Below, in pieces: positions 1 through 10,557 of a DNA stretch of 64,000 nucleotides. Below the pieces are notes generated by a model. It made no database searches. It was given only the letters and a program-made list of their open reading frames with translations, and was not told the DNA's origin. A program made the position numbers and the translations under genes. The stretch is taken from assembly GCA_037447655.1 (NCBI GenBank), contig JBBHKE010001095.1, forward strand, positions 124,001 through 188,000, in the 5' to 3' direction. The first letter of the stretch is position 1, and every line of letters begins with the position of its first letter. Source of the stretch: Zygnema cylindricum. Lineage: Eukaryota > Streptophyta > Zygnematophyceae > Zygnematales > Zygnemataceae.

Positions 1-981
1 CAGTCACTTTTGTAACCACAAGTGCCTTTTTCTTCCCTCCGAAAATGCCTCAGCTCCGACAGCTTGACACAATCTGCGATGAAGTGTCCCGACTTTTTAA
101 AAAAATAACAAAGACAATTTGGGGGCCTTGGTCATCCAGAATGATCTCTTTCCCCTTTGGATGGTTTCTTCGGGTCCTTCCCCCATAGGTCCCCTCCTGC
201 TGCTAGAGCTTGAATGCTCTTTCCTCCTCTCCTAATCTCCATTGTGTTTTCCTGCAGAAGTATCATCCTGACCACTGTGTGCCATTTCCATGAACAATCA
301 GGCATTTCCTATACTCGATACACTATGTTCTCGAACTCATGTGGTAACTTCATGATAAGAGTGTTAACTTTCATTTTCATTGTACCTGTCCACCCGGCAC
401 TTTCCAACTCCATATACAAACAAGAAAGATCATTACAGTAATCTAACATCTTTCCTCCTTTGTAAGTGTAACTCACTAGCTTTTGCTCAACCAACTGGAG
501 CTCTTGAATAGTTCCAGCTTTATAAATCTCCACCAAACTCACCCACAACTTCTCGGCCTTGTAAATGTGAAGATGAGGAGTGGCCAAAGCTTGAGTGAGG
601 TGCCTCAGAATGAAGTTCTTGGCAGCCATGTTTACATCCTCCCACATTTGAGTATCGTTCTCCGCGGTCTTCACGGTCGTCGCTCCGGTACTGTGGCAAT
701 AGGAGTGAGGGGTGTCTCCTTCCCTTTCCCTTTTTCGGACACGCTGCTGTCCCTATCATCTGCCTCCTCCGCTCAAGCAGCCGTTGCTTTAGGAAACCTT
801 ACTCTTCCAAATCTTGGTGGAGTTCCCGAAGGTGGACGTTTCACTTTTCCACTAACGATACCTCAAAATCGTTTTTCGCACAAAGCTCCCATCATCATGG
901 CTTCCCAATAGATGAACCCAGATCAATTGGAGGTGGGCACCCTAGAGGGTGGGCCCATAACCTACAAACTGTGTCCTCCAT
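1..981 (-). pseudogene. gag: copia gag (element A), decayed
   Basis: This is the capsid/nucleocapsid part of the copia polyprotein. The start codon (979-981) lies inside the LTR, as in the whole family. Recognisable blocks are the segment MWEDVNMAAKNFILRHLTQA and YTYKGGKMLDYCNDLSCLYM (309-674), typical of copia Gag, then a basic region and a zinc knuckle near 60-110. The knuckle reads CYFFKKSGHFIADC, so the second cysteine of CX2CX4HX4C is lost. One base is missing between the start codon and the primer-binding site compared with element H, which shifts the frame at once. The copy is non-functional. Confidence 0.85.
948..962 (-). other. primer-binding site of copia A
   Basis: The plus strand reads GGTGGGCCCATAACC, the exact complement of GGTTATGGGCCCACC at 34817-34831. 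It abuts the LTR. From memory it equals the anticodon arm of plant-type initiator tRNA-Met, as used by Drosophila copia through a half-tRNA primer. Confidence 0.75.
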
Positions 982-1970
982 TGGACCATAAAATACATGA
1001 AGCCTCTAGATAGTATTTTACTAACCCACTTCAAGCCACAACCACTGTTGTCCAAGAAGGCAAACTGTTAATTTGACTGCACCCCTGTGCGGCCTGGACT
1101 CCTTTGAGTCTGTAGCAAAAAGAATCACTGAAAACGGCCAACCAGCAGATTAGTTATGAGTCGGCAAAAATGCCAAGTTTATACAAACTCTCAAAGGGAG
1201 AGAGGTACCTATCTACCAAATTCTCTAAGTCCTAAATCCCTCTCACAACCCCTATCTATTGAAGTACGAACCAATCAGATCACTGTAGGGTACAAAAAAA
1301 TACTATGGCCGATGTACTTTTTGTACGGCCTATGTACGGCAACGCCATTAAGTGGACGCGTGTCCACTTTTAACTTGTCCTTTTGTTCGCCAGAATTCCT
1401 GCAACCAAATGTCATCCCTCCGCGTGACGCCATGTCATGCCACGTCCATAAACGCCAAAGTGACCATTCCGCGATCTCGGCAGTGATATACACCGTCGAA
1501 TTAAATCCGACATTAAATGTCCGCCGTCAAAACAAATGTCCGATTAATTTGTTTTAGTGCGAGATAATGTTCGCACTATATAATACTTGGTTCTATGTTC
1601 CTTGGTTCGTCATTCTGTTAATCGAATTTATGGTCGTAACACTGTTTAAATATATATATCAAACCTAGTGTATCCTAACGGACTTCTACGTCAGACTGGC
1701 TAGAGCTAACGGCTACTCCGCGCTCTGCCGGTCAGAGGTTTGAGTCCTGCCGGACTCAACCTTTTGTTAAGAGTGACATAAGTCACTCTTTAGCCCTGCC
1801 TGCTTAAGCTAGGACAGCCATGGCTCAGCCACCCTCTCTATCCCTCAGTGACTACGACAAGTATGGTGGGTAGAGAGAGGAGGTGGAGACAGGCTGTCCG
1901 CCTTTTTCCTTCTTCTATTTGTACTAAATTTAGACCTAGAAAATACCATATAAAACTAATAATTTCAACA
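963..1970 (-). repeat. 5' LTR of copia A
   Basis: About 1008 bp. On the plus strand it ends TTTCAACA, the complement of the family's TGTTGAAA start. It is about as long as the LTRs of D and H and very similar to the D LTR (17992-19014). It has no polypurine complement on its right, so this is the outer edge of the element. Confidence 0.88.
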
Positions 1971-2017
1971 ATTATCATTTCCGACATTTCCAGGTGGGAG
2001 TTTGTGCGTTTTCTAAG

Positions 2018-2814
2018 AAGTTGTGGATGTGCGCGGAGTCGACCTGAACACTTTGAATGTCACGAGTAAGACGGATTTCTGCGCCCAATGTCGCAATCAG
2101 AAGAACTGTACGGCTTTTTCATTCGACAATATCGGCGCCGGATCTAAGAAATGCGTCTTTAGAACCAGCACAGTGAACAGGATCGCAAACCCTGACGCAG
2201 TTTCTGCTGTCGCGACAGGTGAAAAATCTTAAAAAAAACGTAAACAGTTCATAAAAAAAGTTAAGAAAAACATGTGATAAGGGTGAAAAAACAAGTGAAA
2301 TATACAGGCATATGCAAAAAGTGGTGACAAATTGTGTAATCACGGTGAATAGTTGAGTAGAAAAACAGAAAATTAAGAAAAGACGGGGGAAAGCTATATT
2401 AGAAATGCAAACCGACACCACTCTCCCTTTCTTCCTCTCACCCTCTGCCTCTCCCCCTCTCCCTTGGCTATCCCTCTCTCTCTCTCTCACCCTCTCCCTC
2501 TCCTTTCTTTCTCCCTCCCTCTTCCGCCCTCTCCCTCTCCTCTCTCTTTTTCCATTTGTTTTCCTCTTCCCCTTCCCTCTCCCTCTCCCTTCTTCCTCTC
2601 CCTCTGCCTCTCTCTCTCTTGAACCAAATCTGGTTCGCTTTTCCAACTGCAAATTTAAGTGAAATTTATATTCTAACATATTTTTCTCCCTCCCTCTCTC
2701 TCTCTCTCTACCTCTCTCTCTCGCTCTCTCTCTCTCTCGCTCTCTCTCTCTCTCGCTCTCTCTCTTTTTTCTCCCTCTCTGTTTTCAGGAATTACATGTT
2801 CTCAACAATCCTAG
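2018..2814 (+). CDS. PAN/Apple-domain secreted protein, last two exons (3' half of split gene)
   Basis: Exon 2018-2218 follows an acceptor with two possible AGs three bases apart (CTAAGAAG). It encodes one PAN-like module: VRGVDLNTL, then cysteines in DFCAQCRNQKNCTAFSF and KKCVF. Its donor is ACAG|GTGAAA. A 570-base intron rich in CT ends GTTTTCAG at 2788, and the short last exon 2789-2814 adds a cysteine and a TAG stop. Both introns are phase 1. No start or signal peptide is present: the upstream intron is interrupted by copia A. The frame and phase fit exactly onto the truncated gene at 15956-17122, so these look like two parts of one gene model. The exons are my prediction. Confidence 0.65.
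2405..2788 (+). repeat. CT-rich intronic tract
   Basis: Almost pure pyrimidine, with (TC)n runs at 2480-2500 and 2695-2765. It ends in the acceptor TTTTCAG, so it serves as an extreme polypyrimidine tract. Apparent reading frames on both strands here are low-complexity artefacts. Confidence 0.85.
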
Positions 2815-3756
2815 TCTTGGAGAACTGTTGTTAAATCTCCTTATCCTCCCCCTCCTCCCCCTTCTGGAGTTATATGAAAGAAGTTGTTTTAATGTGAGTA
2901 TTTTTTGTTAAAAATTGCTAAACACTTTGTGAATGTTGATTTTCTTACTCTTTTTGCATTTTGTATGATTGGGTTTGCTTCTGTTCCTTTCTTTTTTTTT
3001 CCATGAAGAGCACCGGGTTTGTAAGCTCTTTTGGATTTTTTTTATCATTTTTTTTTATTTTATCAGTTGTGTTTTTTCTTCTCCTTTCAACTTCAGGAGT
3101 TAATTTTTAAAATGAAATTTCAACTTACTATTCTCACAGTTTTTTTTTTTTTTTTGGTTAATTTTCAGGTAGAAAATTTGATTTTTCCCGGTAAACCTGG
3201 AAAATAATAATTTTTTTTTTTAATTCCATTTTTGGGAGAGCGCCACTAGAAAAAATAGATTCAAAAGAACTATACAACAAGCAAAATGAAAAAAAAAAGT
3301 CTTAAAAACAAGAAAGGTTACCGTTTGTTCGAATATTTTTAAGGATGCTTTCCAACAGCTGTCTAAAAGCCAGTAGGCACTTATTTTGTGAAACAACTTT
3401 CAGAATTTACCGATACTTAAACTCGTTTCGGTTCTTTGATTGTTGTAGTTCGTTATTTTTAAAAACATGCACGAGATGTAATCGAATATTTTGTTTGTAA
3501 TCAGTGGAGAAAATAGTGCAATAGAAAGAGAAGAAGGATTTTGTTTGAAATATGTCTCTCCCTTTTTCTTTATTAGATTCAAAAAAGCCCAGAACTATTT
3601 CTTTTTATAATTAGATCCCGTTGTCATTGTTTTGGATTTACTTGTTAATATCTTCAGGATTATTGTAAAATTTGTTAACCATTTTGTAATAGAATGCTAC
3701 AATTTTTTATGAAAAAGGACGAATTCTGGAATTTTGTCCTCAACATCTATTGTTGT
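2815..3756. other. AT-rich spacer, no gene seen
   Basis: T- and A-rich sequence downstream of the PAN 3' exon. It contains several poly-T runs and no convincing coding, RNA or transposon signature. Confidence 0.6.
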
Positions 3757-4157
3757 TTTCTCTCTCTCCCTCCCTCTCCGTGTCTACCCCCCTCTCTCTC
3801 CCCTTTTCCCTCTCCTCTCTCCTTATATATCTTTCTCTCTCTCTCTCTCCTGCTCATACCCTCCACCTCCCCCTCCCTCTTCTCTCCCTATTCCACTCCC
3901 TCTCCCTCTCTCTCTCCCTCTTCTTATTCCCATCCCTCTCCCTCTCCCTATCCATATCCATATACCTATCGTCTCTCTCCTCCTTTGTCTCTTGATCCTC
4001 TCTCTTTCTCTTGTGTCTCTAATTCCCTCTCCCTGTCCTTCTCCCATCCCTCCCCCCCCCCCCCCCCCCCCCCCCCCGCCCCCCACCCCCCCCCCCCCAC
4101 CCCCCCTCCCCCACCCCCCCCCCCCCCTCCCCCCCTCTCCCTCCCCTCCCTCAACAC
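3757..4157. repeat. pyrimidine tract with long poly-C block
   Basis: CT-rich sequence grading into nearly uninterrupted C at 4052-4135, broken only by single G, A or T. It resembles the intronic CT tracts elsewhere in the window, but I see no clear acceptor or exon after it. Such a C block could form i-motif/G-quadruplex structures and is prone to length error in assemblies. Confidence 0.8.
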
Positions 4158-4389
4158 ATCCACCTTGGAATGTTGATTCGCAAATAGAAGGTAATTTTTA
4201 CCCTTTTAAAGCAAAGGGTTTTTCTCTTACCATTTGTTCTATATTTACTATTGTTGGATCTCTTTCCGTGGTAACTTTCTTGGTTATAGATTTTTTCACA
4301 TAACATGATCGATAACGTTCTCCTCCTTTTTGTCAGTTTGTAGACTAAACACATCTAGTGACTTTCCCCCCTCTTTAACAAGTGTGTTT

Positions 4390-5640
4390 TAAGCTCTCAC
4401 AAGTTTGTTTTTGCCCAATATCCACTGGAATGACATGCCCACTTCATGCGTTAATATTCTTTGGTACTGTGAGCTTTTTATTATCCAAAAATAAACCTAA
4501 ATCTGTACAAGTATGACGTGTGGCACCGGTATCAATAGCCCAAACTCTCGCACAGTGATTACTTGAACCCGAATTTAAAATAAGGTCGTTTTTCTCATCC
4601 AATAAATTGCACAGTTTTGATATCGCTCCTCGACGTCATGTCCAAATTCTACGCAATTGCATAACATCCGGCTCCTCTTAGGTGTTCCGACCACGTCAGC
4701 GTCTTTGGCCTCGTCCTAATCCAATTCCTCGATCGGCATAAAAAGAAAAATGTACGCATTCGTGTTGGTAACATTGAGTGCTTACATGTCCCGCTTATGG
4801 CAAATATTACAGTGCTTCTTCTTATCGGGGCATTCGGTTGCCAAATGTCCATTCTTATCACATTTAAAGCATGTCATATTAGGGGGATTAGCTTGGTCGA
4901 ATTGACTCCTACCAAATCCGACATTTTGACATCTTGTTCTACCTGTACCTCTAATTTTTCCCCTTATACCCGCTCTTCCTCGAAACGATTTAAGATCCGA
5001 GGAATCCAAGGTATTCGTACTGAGGCTCCCACTAATTCCGAAACTTGACGTTGACTCTCTTTAGACCTCTCAACAGTTTTTAAACAATTCACCCCATATT
5101 CAAATGTAACGTTCGTCATAGATTGGATTATCTTATCAAACATAGTAAATCTTTACAGTAATCCGGTTAGAAACAATTGCATTTTCGCATTTTCAAGTAC
5201 AGCTTTACCTAGATTACTCATTTGCTCCAAATGAATATTAAACCTCTTTCCCTCCCACTCCCTCTGTTCTCCATCTCCATTTCCATCTCTCTCGGTTTTC
5301 CCTTCTTTCTCCCTCTCCTTTCCTCTCTCGGTTTCCCCTCCCTCTCCCCATCCCTCTCTGTCCCCATTACCGTCTCTCTCGGTGTTTATCTTTAAACCTA
5401 TATTTGAATAAAATTCTTGTAGACATAATTTGTTGTCTTTGACTCCTTTCTCAAATTCGTTTTTTAATGCCCTCCAATATTCATGAGCCGTAGTAGGAGT
5501 GAGAAAATGATCATGGATCGATCCGGTGCAGCTTTGGATCAATTCGTTGGTGGCCGCCAAATCTTTCCATTTCCACAGTTTTCGCGCCTTTGGACCTTTC
5601 CGCGTTTTCTCTTTGCCATTCAAATTCTTCTATAAAGTTT
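4390..5640 (-). pseudogene. gag-protease remnant of a second copia family
   Basis: Reading on the minus strand, 5623-5153 encodes a Gag segment with NELIQSCTGSIHDHF and AHEYWRALKNEFEKG, matching copia Gag architecture. It is interrupted by a low-complexity GA-rich insertion at about 5245-5385. Then 5009-4782 gives an arginine/glycine-rich stretch and the zinc knuckle CFKCDKNGHLATECP. Next comes a second CNIC motif, and after frame breaks an aspartic protease core AIDTGATRH near 4515-4550. The order Gag, knuckle, protease is that of Ty1/copia. The sequence is not the family of elements A-H. Stops and frameshifts make it dead. No LTR was found for it. Confidence 0.75.
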
Positions 5641-5879
5641 TTAAAATCTGGCTCGCCTTCATGTTCTTCTTCAAAATTAGATCCGCTGAAGTTTTTCGGT
5701 TTACCGCCAATTCAAAAATCCTCTTCTCCTTCTTACTCACTATTAAATCCTCTTTTACCTTTCCCTTCCCCTTTCTTTTCTCACTTTTTCATATCGCTTA
5801 ACTTCACGTGAACTATCGGAGATGCTACTAGAACTAGAGAGACAACTAGAGCTGCCCTCCAATTCTTCTTTCATCGAAA

Positions 5880-6060
5880 GATTTTTCCTTTTTTTGTCTT
5901 TTAGAGGGCTATGGGAAGAGAGGAGGTGGGGTAGAGGGGACGATTGGGAAAGGGTGAGGGGAGTGGGTGGAAGAGAAAGTGGGTTTTGAGGAGAGGCGAG
6001 GAGAGGAGACGAGAGGGTTGGGTAGAAGAGGAGAGGAGGGGAGAGGAGGAGAGAGGAATT
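5880..6060. repeat. GA-rich tract
   Basis: Purine-rich on the plus strand (repeated GGGAGAGGAGG-type units). Reading frames through it are low-complexity. Confidence 0.75.
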
Positions 6061-6878
6061 TATGACATGCACCTCCTACACTTAAACGACAGCTCAACAG
6101 TATCAGATCTTGTTGGCAAAGACTGCACTTGTGAAGCCAAATAGTAGTAAGTTCTGTTGTTTAATCACTTGTACTTTTGAATTTAATTTAGCATAGAATT
6201 TAACTGTGATGCTTAATTCGATTTAGCATAAAGTTTAATTGTGATGCTTTAACACGTGCTTTTGAATTCAATTTAGGCGTACTTTCTCACAAAGTGAAGA
6301 ACTGTGAAGGGAAGGTGAAGGTAAAACTGTGACTTTCGTCAACAAGCAAGAAAATACAAGATATAGATAAATTGTTTTTCGTATTTATACTCCAAAAATG
6401 TAAATAAGGCATTCTTTTATTTGATAATATAACAAAATTAAATTGTATCATTTTTTTGAGCGGGAGGTTTACAGTTATGGATACACTGTAACTAGACAAC
6501 ACTTTTATATTATATTATGGTTTTGTTATTACAAATCCAAACCATAAAATAATAACATTCTTTTTTTTGTAGAAGGAAAAAAAATAACTTTTGCATCCCG
6601 CATTTAACAGCGTGTTGGCCCATGGCGTGTGGAGACATGTTTTGTGATGATACACGTCTATTTTTTATAATATTATGGCTGCCAATAAGAATTGATTTCA
6701 AGTCAGATGAATCTCCGGAAACAACATTGAGTAGAGTGTATTTTCCTGACTATCACAGCCATCGGCCGCCATGGGAAGAAAGAAAAACAAACCAGTTTGG
6801 ATTCCATCTCATTCTCTGACCCCTCATCCGATCCGGATCCGCCAGATCGGTTAGACTCTTCAGCGGATCCAGAACCAA
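6061..6878. other. no confident gene
   Basis: AT-rich sequence. At about 6770-6883 one plus frame reads a serine/aspartate/proline-rich stretch (SDPSSDPDPPDRLDSSADPE) that could belong to the element remnant just downstream, but it has no start I can defend. Confidence 0.4.
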
Positions 6879-7064
6879 GTGGTTAATGTTTGGAGGGCGG
6901 CAACCGGAAGAGGGGCGGAAGAGAGCCTTCAAAAAGTAATTGGCGGTCGTTTTCGGGCAGGAGTGGAAAATGAGGGGAGAAAGAAGCGAATTCGTAAGGG
7001 GAAATTTATCGTAGATGATGATTCCGATCTAGATGAATGGAGTGAAGATGAAGAGCTATTATAA
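6879..7064 (+). CDS. short basic-acidic ORF next to gag remnant
   Basis: A 61-residue frame begins with ATG. It has a basic middle (ENEGRKKRIRKGKF) and an acidic tail (DDDSDLDEWSEDEELL). I do not recognise the family. It ends a few bases before a copia Gag start-like block at 7069. It could be a leader ORF of that element, part of a host exon, or chance. Confidence 0.25.
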   Translation: MVNVWRAATGRGAEESLQKVIGGRFRAGVENEGRKKRIRKGKFIVDDDSDLDEWSEDEELL

Positions 7065-7068
7065 ATAA

Positions 7069-7565
7069 TGCACGGAAAGATAGTGATATTCAATGGCACA
7101 AATTATAAAGTGTGAAAAAAGGATAATAAAGCACAATTCCTACTTCGCTGCCATTGCAAAGTGGTCAATGAAGAGGAGGAGATGTCGATTTCCGATCGGA
7201 AAGCAAATAGAGTTTGGAAACGAAAATTTCTGTCTGCTATTACTGCACATGCAATTGTCAACCGCGTCAGTCCATGACCATTTTCTCGCTTATAACTTTC
7301 GTATGAGCGTTGGACCACCTTGGAAAATCAATTTGAGAAGGGTATCCAAAACATTGGGAAATATTTGTTCTCCCAATTTAAGATTAAACCAAATGAATCC
7401 ATTGACGAAGCCTCCACAAGATTTAACATAAATATTGAGCAGTTGTCGTATAATGGCACGATTTTGGTAGAGAATGATAAGTCAGCGGTTTTCATCAATG
7501 CCTTATCCACGCTGGGCCAGATGCAATTGACTAACTCAAACTTAGATCCAGCTAACATAATTTAG
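7069..7565 (+). pseudogene. copia-type gag remnant, second family
   Basis: The plus strand reads the classic copia Gag opening IVIFNGTNYKV followed by TGA where Trp is expected. Next come RKANRVWKRKFLSAI, and after a frame change NQFEKGIQNIGKYLFSQFKI and STRFNINIEQLSYNGTILVE, up to TAG at 7563-7565. It aligns block by block with the Gag at 5153-5623 (FEKGVKDNKLCLQEF and FNIHLEQMSNLGKAVLENAK). The two are therefore inverted relatives, about 1.5 kb apart. No nucleocapsid or pol follows. It is decayed. Confidence 0.65.
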
Positions 7566-8163
7566 GCATACTCACTAAATCACTAAATTCTCTATTATTT
7601 CCGACAGATCAGGTACGTGTCTACTCAAGCAGCGAAAGATGCAAAAAAAAATCACAACATGTCTACAGTTCAATCAATCAAAATTATCAGAATTCAGGTG
7701 ATTTTATAGTATTCCATGTGAATAGCACCATGTCCAAATTCCAGAAAACAGGTCAAGAATCTCAACAGACATTGCCACAATGTGTGATAAACATGAATAT
7801 TTCTTCGCTGAAAATTGCCTTAGGCAAAAGCTGTCACAGAATACTGCTGCCTAGTGTGGATTTCTTCAAATATTTACGGATATTCCTTGATATGTTTTGA
7901 CTAACACATACACTACCTAAAAAAGTCCAAGATGATGCATCATCAAAATCGCTAGCTGAATCTTGCTACAGCTTTCAAATACTAAAAATCATGTATATAC
8001 ACACTACCAATACACCATGAATGAATATAAACTGTCAGCATCTTTTACCTGAGCCTACACTAAAATAACCTCAAACTAGACATTGCGATCTTCTTAACCT
8101 GCTTAAGCTCTCGCGTACACTACCTTCCAGCCATGGAAAGTATAATTGTGCAACAAAGACGGG
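7566..8163. other. downstream flank of PAN gene, nothing else seen
   Basis: AT-rich, no supported gene. It would contain the 3' UTR of the minus-strand PAN gene that ends at 8164. Confidence 0.5.
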
Positions 8164-9832
8164 CTAGCATCTGACATAGAGATCCACTCCGTCGGAGACG
8201 TCGGGTGTGTACCCGGTGAGTACGCTGACGAACTGACACTTGGCGTCGTCTGAGAGGGGCAGCACTTTGGCGTCCTCCCAGATGGAGGCAATGCAGCGGT
8301 CAGAAAAGGCCGTACATGATTCCGCGCATCCTGCCGCGTCGGCCGCAAAGAAAGCCTCCCACACGCCCACTGGGAGGGTGTTCTCGTGGAGCTCATATCC
8401 CGCCACTACGGCGCCGCAGCCAGCTGCAATATCGATGAAAATCGCCACCGTTAACTTTTAGGAAACTTACAACAAGGAAGGGATAGAGTGAGAAGAAGCG
8501 TAGGTCATTTAGGAACTCAAACAAAAAGGAAGGAATGGAGTGAGAACAAGCATAGATCGCCTGACTTGCTGCAAACCAAAGCCGAGAAATGGCAGCTGTT
8601 GGAGAGAGAGAGGGAGAGAGGGAGTTCTCACTGTTGCATGGCGTGTAGAGGTCGACGCCAGCTGGCATGCCTACCACGAAGCCGCGGAGCTCGCTGACGA
8701 ACTGACACTTGGCGTCGTCGGAGTAGGGCAGCACTTTGGCGTCCTCCCAGATGACTGCAGCGCAGCGGTACGAATTTGCAGCGCAAGAGGCGGCGCAGGC
8801 GGCAGCGCTATCGGCAAAGAACGACTCCCATTTGCCGACAGGGAAGGTGTTGTTGTGCTTCTCCCATCCGGCGACATCCGTACCGCAGGCGTCTGCAGAT
8901 GACGAAAAAGGAAGTGTCAGTGGTGAAGTCAAGAAATTGGCAGTAATGATCATATATTGTGATAATTGTCGTTCATATTTAGAAAATTGGTGGACAAATT
9001 GAGCACGTAGATGTAGAATTTTGGCTCATTACCAACAAATGGACATAACATTGACACTAGCTGTCTCATCGATTCTTGAGAAAGCGTCGGACACATAGAA
9101 TAAAGTGTACGGCTGCCGTACCGCAGGCAAATCATTACAGAGAAGAGGAAAGCTTCGGTGGTTCAGACACGAGATAATTAAAAAAAAAAACTGACACAGC
9201 GTTGACACTAGCTGTCAAATTGATTCTTGAGAATCGCTTCACAGCATCGGAGTTGGAGGAAAACAGAGACAAACAAAGAGTTTGAGTTGGCAGAATGACA
9301 GTCAATGGGCATTGAGTATGAATCAGACATAACATTGGCCGGCATAGATCCGGAAATCTGAAATTTGAGCATAGGGAAATATATTTTGTAACATTGCATG
9401 ACATTAGCATTCTTTAAATTCTATCACTTCCAAGGTTTACAATCAATACTGTGCTCCAACCTGTGCGTGTTTTTTCCAATTTTGTAATTTTTCTATGTTC
9501 AGACACAAATTTCAAGATCTTATACACAGCAGTTAGTATTTACAGAAAAAAACTCTGACTTTAGAATCAGCTCATAATAAAATTGACAGTTGTCTCAATC
9601 TTAAAGGACAAAATTCGAAAAGAAGGCTTCAAAAAATACGAGAATCCAGAAATAAGCTCCAAAACTTACTGAGGTTAGTGGTGAAGCTGGAGGCCGGAGC
9701 CGCATCGGGATTCACATCGACCGACGCTGCGAGCACATTGTTGGCCAACAGGTGGCGCGGTCCTGCCGCGTGGCAGGCTCCTAGAAGAGCAGCCACGAGG
9801 GCGAGGGCGAGAGGCGCAGAAGAGAATGCCAT
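8164..9832 (-). CDS. secreted protein with two tandem PAN/Apple modules
   Basis: Three predicted exons: 9832-9670, 8892-8632 and 8423-8164, totalling 684 bases (227 residues). Exon 1 begins MAFSSAPLALALVAALLGAC, a clear signal peptide. Its donor is A|GTAAGT. Exon 2 begins after TCTGCAG and holds PAN module 1 (ACGTDVAGWEKHNNTF, SAAACAASCAANSYRC, IWEDAKVLPYSDDAKC). Exon 3 begins after ATTGCAG and holds module 2 (GCGAVVAGYELHENTLP, AAGCAESCTAFSDRC, IWEDAKVLPLSDDAKC) and a TAG stop. Both introns are phase 1, so each module is a symmetric 1-1 exon. PAN modules bind proteins or carbohydrates outside cells; the ligand here is unknown. No membrane anchor is seen. It is the only host gene in the window that looks intact. 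Confidence 0.85.
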
Positions 9833-9971
9833 GGAGACGAAGTGGATATTGAAAGAGTGGAGAGAAAAGAGTATTATGAAAAGCTGAAGGTTGGCGCTTG
9901 AATGTGTTTGAAGAGGGAGGAGGTTTTTAGACCCTAAATTTGAGTTTGCTGAGATTGCAGAGGAAGCAGAG

Positions 9972-10040
9972 TTTTATATGTATGGGAAAGAGCTCAAATA
10001 AGTGTTTGTAACTTTGTATGACTCGGACCAATAGGATCCC
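9972..10040 (-). promoter_or_regulatory. promoter of PAN gene (TATA and CCAAT boxes)
   Basis: On the minus strand ATATAAAA (9972-9979) lies 140 bases before the start codon, and CCTATTGGTCC (about 10027-10037) lies upstream. The inverted paralogue at 27162 has the same pair: CCTATTGGTCC near 26930 and ATATATAAAG near 27010, again about 145 bases before the ATG. Conservation of order and spacing supports function. Confidence 0.6.
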
Positions 10041-10121
10041 GCGCCTAAAGGACGTGGAGCTGTACTCCATTGTACAGAGATGTACTCTAAGACCTAAGGA
10101 GCGTGTACGTACAGATTGTCC

Positions 10122-10517
10122 TTATTTCCGTACTTCAATACTGTACTCTAGAATTTGTCGGCGTCGGTCGTAAGGGTACGCATATTTCAGCTGTTTGAGA
10201 GCAAAAGAACAAAGATTCTGTAAATCTACTTGATACGGATTGGTCATTTTTATGGCCTTCGATACTGTAGTGTTTATGACTTTATGTACATCTGACGGCG
10301 GGAACTTCACGCTTCGCCTTTTACGGCGACAAAAAGATTCCAGGATCTCACAAGGCACGTGGCTTAATCGTGGATGCACCTTTTGAACAACTTGCCTGTA
10401 AGACAAACTTTTTATGGATTCTTCGTAAGAAGGAGTGTACTTTAATGTCTCATCCATCTGGAATTCGCGATATCGACCATCTTTTTCTAATCTAAAGGAG
10501 CGACAGAATAAAGTCAA
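10122..10517 (-). CDS. unidentified ORF, about 110-130 residues
   Basis: An open minus-strand frame with normal amino-acid composition. The first ATG in frame gives MDETLKYTPSYEESIKSL; the C-terminal part has ESFCRRKRRSVKF and KQLKYAYPYDRRRQILEY. It is basic, with no signal peptide or membrane segment. It lies upstream of the PAN promoter and 41 bases from a DNA transposon. I do not recognise it. It could be a real small gene, one exon, or a transposon remnant. Confidence 0.3.
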   Translation of the reverse strand: MTLFCRSFRLEKDGRYREFQMDETLKYTPSYEESIKSLSYRQVVQKVHPRLSHVPCEILESFCRRKRRSVKFPPSDVHKVINTTVSKAIKMTNPYQVDLQNLCSFALKQLKYAYPYDRRRQILEYSIEVRK

Positions 10518-10557
10518 GAGCTGTCAGAGTTCCCATGCATCAACGGACATTAAGTAA

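Larger units (their letters stand above)
1..1970 (-). mobile_element. Ty1/copia retrotransposon A, 5' portion
   Basis: The window opens inside the gag region of a minus-strand copia element and runs out through its 5' LTR at 1970. Homology with elements D, E and H in this window defines it. The rest of the element lies before position 1. The base after the LTR begins ATTAT, then an intron end and a PAN exon, so the element sits in an intron of a PAN-domain gene. ATTAT also precedes the LTR of element D at 17992. Confidence 0.9.

Noticed and set aside
2119-2679. 186-residue minus-strand frame opposite the PAN exon
   Set aside because: Arg/Glu-rich translation of the complement of the CT tract; it overlaps a well-supported PAN exon on the other strand.
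3694-4303. Long overlapping reading frames on both strands (Pro/Ser/Leu-rich, Gly/Arg-rich)
   Set aside because: They are translations of CT and poly-C low-complexity DNA; open in several frames at once and without any domain.
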